Assembly (NCBI GenBank): GCA_915069725.1
Contig: CAJZFF010000035.1
Coordinates: 1 to 10,303, forward strand
Origin: an uncultured Actinomyces sp.
Lineage (GTDB): Bacteria; Actinomycetota; Actinomycetes; Actinomycetales; Actinomycetaceae
Length of the DNA: 10,303 bases
Direction: 5' to 3'
The notes beneath the pieces are model-generated. The model did no database searches. It saw nothing but the letters and a program-made list of their open reading frames with translations, and had not been told where the DNA came from. Below, one piece after another: positions 6,854 to 10,303 of the stretch (its first letter is position 1; each line of letters starts with the position of its first letter). The position numbers were made by a program, and so were the translations under genes.

Positions 6854-7842
6854 CTATCTGTGTTCCTTTCTTGTCCGTCCTGCTGGGAACGAGCAGTCGG
6901 GCTGGTTCCTGCCGAGGCGGGATCGGCAGAGGGCTGCGGGGTCGGATCTCCGGTGGAGTCGGTGGGAGCGGAGCGGGTCGCGGCAGAGTCAGGGTCGGCC
7001 GGCGCATTCGCGCCCAGATGACGGGGCACCACCATGGGGGTGCCGGCCACCGGGTCGGGGGCGATGACGGCCGCCAGGCCGAAGACCTCCTCAACGAGGT
7101 CCTCGGTGAGGATCGCGCGCGGGGAGCCGGTGGTGCGGACCCGGCCCTCGTGCATGACGATCATGTGCTCGGCGCAGCGCGCCGCCTGGTTGAGGTCGTG
7201 CAGGACGGCCACCACCGTGCGGCCGTCGGCGTTGAGGCGGCGGCACAGCTGGAGGATGTCGACCTGGTGGGCCAGGTCGAGGAAGGTGGTGGGCTCATCG
7301 AGCAGGATCGTCTCGGTGCCCTGAGCCAGGGCCAGGGCGATCCACACGCGCTGACGCTGGCCGCCACTGAGCTCGTCGACGGGGCGAGCGGCCAGCTCGG
7401 TGACCCCCACCATCTCCATGGCCTCCTCAACGGCCTGCCTGTCCTGCCGCGACCACTGGCGGAACAGGCCCTGGTGGGGGAAGCGACCGCGGGCCACGAG
7501 ATCGCGCACCAGCATGCCGCCGGGCACGGTGGCGCTCTGGGGCAGCAGGCCGACCCGGCGGGCGACCTCCTTGGTGCCCAGGCGAACAATGTCGGCACCG
7601 TCGAGGAGTACCGCTCCTCGGGCGGGCCGGTGCAACCGGGCCAGGGCACGCAGCAACGTGGACTTCCCGCAGGCGTTGGGCCCCACGATGGCGGTGAAGA
7701 CACCGGCGGGGATGTCGACGTCGAGGTTGCGGGAAACCACGTGGCGCTCGTAGGCGATGGTCGCGCCCCGGGCGGCCAGGCGAGCCCCGGGGGCGGCCGG
7801 TCCGGCGGCGGTGTTCGACTCGGTCGAGGGCAGGTCGGTCAC
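6850..7842 (-). CDS. fepC: Iron-siderophore ABC transporter ATP-binding protein (FepC type)
   Basis: 330 residues from GTG 7842, preceded by AAGGAG (7849-7854) six bases away. The open frame continues far upstream, but only because it is a shadow inside the permease gene. Walker A GPNACGKST is at 54-62, Q-loop PQSA at 101-104, signature LSGGQRQR at 158-165, Walker B ILLDEP at 179-184 with Glu183, and H-loop His215 in VLHDLN. The stretches KEVARRVGLLPQ, VARGRFPHQGLF and DPVAGTPMVVP are close to E. coli FepC, which points to ferric catecholate uptake. The FepC-like core ends near residue 273. A further 57 residues rich in Pro, Ser, Thr, Ala and Asp form an unusual tail. It overlaps its neighbours as GTGA (upstream permease) and ATGA (downstream lipoprotein), so translation is probably coupled. 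Confidence 0.93.
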   Translation of the reverse strand: MTDLPSTESNTAAGPAAPGARLAARGATIAYERHVVSRNLDVDIPAGVFTAIVGPNACGKSTLLRALARLHRPARGAVLLDGADIVRLGTKEVARRVGLLPQSATVPGGMLVRDLVARGRFPHQGLFRQWSRQDRQAVEEAMEMVGVTELAARPVDELSGGQRQRVWIALALAQGTETILLDEPTTFLDLAHQVDILQLCRRLNADGRTVVAVLHDLNQAARCAEHMIVMHEGRVRTTGSPRAILTEDLVEEVFGLAAVIAPDPVAGTPMVVPRHLGANAPADPDSAATRSAPTDSTGDPTPQPSADPASAGTSPTARSQQDGQERNTDR

Positions 7843-8957
7843 AGGGATCTCCTTCCGCGCGCCGCCACGGTCAGCGCCACCATGAGGTAGAGACCGCCGA
7901 CGGCGTTGGTCACCACGCTCACGGGCATCGACTCGAGCACGAGCTGGCTGAGCAGGTCGGCCCCCACCATCAGAAGGCTCCCGGTCAGGCCGCTCACGAG
8001 CAGCGGGGACTGCGGGGAGCCGGTGAGGAGACGGGCCAGGTGGGGCGCCACGAGGGCCACGAAGCCGATGGGGCCGGCCGCCATCGTCACCACCGCCACC
8101 AGCACGGTGCCCAGCAGGATGAGAACGGCGCTGGCGCGGCGGGTGGGGCTGCCCAGGATGGTGGCCACCTGCTCCCCCAAGGCCAGGACCTGTAGGTGGC
8201 GGGAAGCCAGGAGGATGAGGGTGACGGTGACCCCGATGGCAAGGCAGGTCGGGGCCACCACCGGCCACCGGGCGGCCCCGAGGGTGCCGGTGATGGCCTT
8301 GAGGGCGCCCAGGCCCTCGTCGTCGTCGACCCGTACCAGCAGCCAGCGGTTGACGGAGACGAGCATGGAGCTGATGGCGATCCCCACGAGGATGAAGCGC
8401 AGGCCGGTGAATCCGCCGCGCAGGGAGACGAGGTAGGTCACCGTCCCGACAGCGGCCCCGCCGATGAAGGAGGCCAGGGAGGCCGAGAGCATGGAGCCGG
8501 GCAGAAGGAGGATGCTGACGAGGATCCCGGTCTGCGCACCCGTGCTGAAGCCGATGAGGTCGGGGGAGCCCAAGGGGTTGCGGGTGATGGTCTGGAAGAG
8601 GGCGCCGGCCACGCCCAGGGCCAGGCCCGCCACGAGTCCCAGCACGATCCGGGGCAGCTTCCACTTCACGACGACGACCTGGACGATCTTGCGCCCCTGC
8701 CCCTGGAGCGCGTCGATGACCTCCTGGGTGGAGACGGGGAACTTCCCTAACCGCAGGGAGACCACGGCCACTGCGAGGCTGAGCACCAGCAGCATGAGGC
8801 CGACGATGACGTGGCTCGGGGCGATGAGCACCGACCGGCGGCCGACGACGATCCACAGGCGTCCGGCGTCGGTCCCCACGTGGAGACGACGGCGCGGGCC
8901 GGCAGCGGCGGGAGGACGCACCGCAGCGGCGGCACGGTTCAGTCTGATTCCCCTCAT
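7839..8957 (-). CDS. fepG: FecCD-family iron-siderophore ABC permease (FepG type)
   Basis: 372 residues with about ten hydrophobic segments, as in the BtuC/FecCD family. It forms half of the membrane channel. KLPRIVLGLVAGLALGVAG (100-118) and TRNPLGSPDLIGFSTGA (125-141) are the family hallmarks. LALGEQVATILG (258-269) and GPIGFVALVAPHLARLL (295-311) form the region near the ATPase coupling helices. About 44 basic and Pro/Ala-rich residues precede the first membrane segment, longer than usual for the family. No good ribosome site precedes the ATG at 8957, but that ATG overlaps the upstream permease stop as ATGA, so re-initiation would explain the start. A later internal start is the alternative. 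It lies directly upstream of the ATPase with a 4-nt overlap. Confidence 0.9.
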   Translation of the reverse strand: MRGIRLNRAAAAVRPPAAAGPRRRLHVGTDAGRLWIVVGRRSVLIAPSHVIVGLMLLVLSLAVAVVSLRLGKFPVSTQEVIDALQGQGRKIVQVVVVKWKLPRIVLGLVAGLALGVAGALFQTITRNPLGSPDLIGFSTGAQTGILVSILLLPGSMLSASLASFIGGAAVGTVTYLVSLRGGFTGLRFILVGIAISSMLVSVNRWLLVRVDDDEGLGALKAITGTLGAARWPVVAPTCLAIGVTVTLILLASRHLQVLALGEQVATILGSPTRRASAVLILLGTVLVAVVTMAAGPIGFVALVAPHLARLLTGSPQSPLLVSGLTGSLLMVGADLLSQLVLESMPVSVVTNAVGGLYLMVALTVAARGRRSL

Positions 8958-9958
8958 GAGGCCTGGTCCTTCATCCGCAGGACCATGAGCAGCAGGACGG
9001 GTGAGCCGACGAAGGCCGTCAGCAGACCGACCTGCATCTCACCGGGACGGGCCAGGACGCGGCCCAGGACGTCGGCGGCCAGGACGACGACGGGGCCGCC
9101 CAAGGCACACAGGGCCACGATCCAGCCCCGGTGGGGTCCCATGAGCCAGGACGCCGTCAGCGGCGCCATGAGGCCGACGAACCCGATGGGGCCGGCCACT
9201 GTGGTGGCGGTGGCGCACAGGAGCGTGACGACCACCAGGCTCAGGCCCCGCACGAGGGCGACCCGGGTGCCCAGCGCGGCGGCGACGTCGTCGCCCAGGG
9301 CGATGTTGTCCAGGGCGCCGGCCAGCAGGATGGCCGCACCGGTTCCCGCCACCACGAGGGCGGCCACGGGCAGCAGGGGGATGTCGGTGCGGGTCAGGGA
9401 GCCGACCTCCCAGTCGATGAAGGTGCGGAACAGGTTCGGCATCGTCAGCACGACGCCGCGGATGACCGCCCCGGCGAAGGCCGAGAAGGCGACACCGATG
9501 AGCACCAGGCGTACCGGCGAGGAGCTCGAGGCGCCGATCATGCCAATGACCTGGACGAGTGCGGTCGCCACCAGCGCTCCGCCCGCGGCCAGGGCCAGCT
9601 GGTTGGAGATCGGGAGCACGCCGAGCGCGGCGGTTCCCAGGACGATGCCCAGCGAGGCCCCGGCGTTGACACCGAGCAGTCCGGGCTCGGCCAGGGGGTT
9701 GCGGGTGACGGCCTGCATCACCGCGCCGGCCACCGCCAGGGCGGTCCCGACGAGCACGCCCATGATGGTGCGCTGCACGCGCAGGACGTTGATGTTGTAG
9801 GAGACGTTGGAGGCGTCGGGGTGGAGCAGGTAGTGGGCGACCTGGCCGGCGGGGATCTTGGAGGAGCCGACGAACAGGGAGGCCAGGACGCACAGGGCCA
9901 GCAGGATGGCAGCGGTCAGGAGAATGGCCGGGCGGCGTGCGATCACGCGAGCACTCAC
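8954..9958 (-). CDS. fepD: FecCD-family iron-siderophore ABC permease (FepD type)
   Basis: 334 residues from GTG 9958, which has GGCGGAG immediately upstream. The frame is open to another GTG at 10027 (357 residues), but that start has no clear ribosome site and adds 23 polar, basic residues. Starting at 9958 gives the usual family length, with a membrane segment near 11-29. TRNPLAEPGLLGVNAGASLG (about 85-104) is the FecCD signature, and GPIGFVGLMAP precedes the coupling region. There the usual Pro-His-x-Ala-Arg is Pro-Leu-Thr-Ala-Ser, a deviation from most relatives. It pairs with the second permease (overlap ATGA at 8954-8957) to form the channel. It is first in the operon, behind the iron box. 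Confidence 0.88.
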   Translation of the reverse strand: MSARVIARRPAILLTAAILLALCVLASLFVGSSKIPAGQVAHYLLHPDASNVSYNINVLRVQRTIMGVLVGTALAVAGAVMQAVTRNPLAEPGLLGVNAGASLGIVLGTAALGVLPISNQLALAAGGALVATALVQVIGMIGASSSSPVRLVLIGVAFSAFAGAVIRGVVLTMPNLFRTFIDWEVGSLTRTDIPLLPVAALVVAGTGAAILLAGALDNIALGDDVAAALGTRVALVRGLSLVVVTLLCATATTVAGPIGFVGLMAPLTASWLMGPHRGWIVALCALGGPVVVLAADVLGRVLARPGEMQVGLLTAFVGSPVLLLMVLRMKDQAS

Positions 9959-10014
9959 CTCCGCCACTGCCTGAGAACGGGGGCGAGAACGGCCCCGAGG
10001 ACCCTGATCGGCAT
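9955..10014 (-). CDS. Possible 19-codon leader ORF translationally coupled to the first permease
   Basis: An ATG at 10014 opens a frame encoding MPIRVLGAVLAPVLRQWRR. It ends in a TGA (9957-9955) that overlaps the permease GTG (9958-9956) as GTGA, the same junction type used in the rest of the operon. GGGGAG (10020-10025) lies five bases upstream of the ATG, the best ribosome site in the leader. It could be a real short leader peptide that loads ribosomes for the permease. It could also be noise, if translation starts at GTG 10027 in the overlapping frame. I do not recognise the peptide. Confidence 0.35.
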   Translation of the reverse strand: MPIRVLGAVLAPVLRQWRR

Positions 10015-10038
10015 CTACTCTCCCCACACCTGAAGTAC

Positions 10039-10057
10039 AAAGGTCAACCTAACCTAA
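10039..10057 (-). promoter_or_regulatory. DtxR/IdeR-type iron box upstream of the siderophore-uptake operon
   Basis: Read on the minus strand, TTAGGTTAGGTTGACCTTT matches the actinobacterial DtxR/IdeR consensus TTAGGTTAGSCTAACCTAA at about 15 of 19 positions, with a perfect first half. It overlaps the putative -10 element, so iron-loaded repressor would block RNA polymerase. Iron-repressed expression of the transporter is the expected outcome from the known biology of DtxR/IdeR. Binding itself is inferred. Confidence 0.85.
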
Positions 10058-10079
10058 GACGTCGGCCAGAGTCTGTCAA
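10051..10079 (-). promoter_or_regulatory. Putative promoter of the siderophore-uptake operon
   Basis: On the minus strand a perfect TTGACA (-35, 10079-10074), a 17-bp spacer and TAGGTT (-10, 10056-10051, fitting the actinobacterial TANNNT pattern) precede the operon. The start point would be near 10044. That leaves a leader of about 30 bases to the short ORF's ATG, or about 85 to the permease GTG at 9958. The -10 is embedded in the iron box, which supports both calls. Confidence 0.55.
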
Positions 10080-10091
10080 ACACAGGCTGGC

Positions 10092-10128
10092 CTGTTGGTT
10101 TATTCACCGTATTACCCCCACCCAACAG
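10092..10128. repeat. Inverted repeat in the divergent spacer (CTGTTGG / CCAACAG)
   Basis: CTGTTGG (10092-10098) and CCAACAG (10122-10128) are exact 7-bp inverted copies separated by 23 bp, between the iron operon and the PadR-type gene. They could be paired operator half-sites or chance. No other gene is visible in 10080-10195. Confidence 0.25.
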
Positions 10129-10135
10129 CACGGAC

Positions 10136-10182
10136 ATGCTCGTGCATATCCTCCTCACGGAGTATGTCGTGCGCGTATACGC
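10136..10182. promoter_or_regulatory. Cluster of short inverted repeats before the PadR-type gene, possible autoregulatory operator
   Basis: Three symmetric elements lie just upstream of the gene: ATGC-N4-GCAT (10136-10147), CATA-N14-TATG (10145-10166) and the perfect 10-bp palindrome GCGTATACGC (10173-10182), which ends 13 bases before the ATG. PadR proteins are often autoregulatory and bind inverted repeats near their own promoter. The symmetry is seen; assignment as the operator is inference. Confidence 0.4.
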
Positions 10183-10195
10183 TCAGTGCATAGTG

Positions 10196-10303
10196 ATGGA
10201 CATGGAATCCAGACTCACTCTTCTTGGGCTGCTCAGCGCCGGACCCGGGCACGGATATGACCTCAAACGCTCCTGGGACCACTGGTTCGCCGCCTCCAAG
10301 CCG
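10196..10303 (+). CDS. PadR-family transcriptional regulator, N-terminal fragment (window ends)
   Basis: 36 codons are visible from ATG 10196. LTLLGLLSAGPGHGYDLKRSWDHWF matches the start of the PadR winged-helix domain, in which a LLGLL helix is followed by GP-x-HGY-x-L. The family acts as ligand-responsive repressors, often of transporters or detoxification genes. The second ATG at 10202 or a GTG at 10193 are alternative starts, and none has a clear ribosome site, so a leaderless transcript is possible. It is divergent from the iron operon, but that operon already carries an iron box, so its own target is probably itself or a gene beyond the window. Family call is good despite the short fragment; the function is unknown. 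Confidence 0.72.
   Translation, partial: MDMESRLTLLGLLSAGPGHGYDLKRSWDHWFAASKP

Noticed and set aside
6748..7890. Plus-strand 380-codon open frame opposite the ATPase gene
   Set aside because: It is antisense to a gene with all ABC ATPase motifs, has no recognisable domain and has no ribosome site.
7843..8856. Upstream extension of the ATPase frame to 668 residues, which would look like a fusion protein
   Set aside because: The extra part is Pro/Arg/Gly-rich, out of frame with the FepG-type permease that occupies the same DNA, and the GTG at 7842 has a strong ribosome site.
8811..10033. Two long plus-strand frames opposite the permease genes
   Set aside because: Arg/Thr/Pro/Ser- or Gly/Gln/Asp-rich products without domains. 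They are shadows of the FecCD permeases on the minus strand.

Overview
High-GC DNA whose genes are typical of an actinobacterium. The GTG starts, the DtxR/IdeR-type iron box and the PucR- and PadR-type regulators all fit this. An Actinomyces-like member of the Actinomycetaceae is plausible, but that genus-level guess is inference and cannot be proved here. There is no mobile element, CRISPR array, rRNA or tRNA. Every part is a recognisable family, and I do not see an undescribed system. The points of interest are gene arrangement, regulation and a few sequence oddities.

Left part (1-5638). A PucR-family regulator runs leftward off the window edge (1-1224, minus). It is divergent from a rightward set of three genes: a GabT-type 4-aminobutyrate aminotransferase (1418-2740), an NAD-type glutamate dehydrogenase (2816-4066) and a GabD-type succinate-semialdehyde dehydrogenase (4106-5638). 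A 35-bp near-perfect palindrome lies between the divergent genes and is the best operator candidate. Together the three enzymes can convert GABA to succinate, release the nitrogen as ammonium and regenerate the 2-oxoglutarate acceptor, so the set is a self-sufficient GABA (or related omega-amino acid) degradation module.

Middle (5639-5752). Two convergent gene sets end here. A perfect 17-bp stem-loop (5690-5728) and a smaller bulged hairpin probably separate them.

Right part (5753-10057, minus strand). This is an iron-siderophore ABC importer of the FepDGCB type, transcribed leftward as permease, permease, ATPase and lipoprotein binding protein. Each junction is a 4-nt ATGA or GTGA overlap. 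A promoter overlapped by a 19-bp DtxR/IdeR-like box lies at 10039-10079. The first permease probably starts at the GTG at 9958. It is preceded by a possible 19-codon ORF with a good ribosome binding site, which overlaps the permease start in the same 4-nt way.

Right edge. The first 36 codons of a PadR-family regulator start at about 10196 on the plus strand, divergent from the iron operon, with several short inverted repeats in the spacer.
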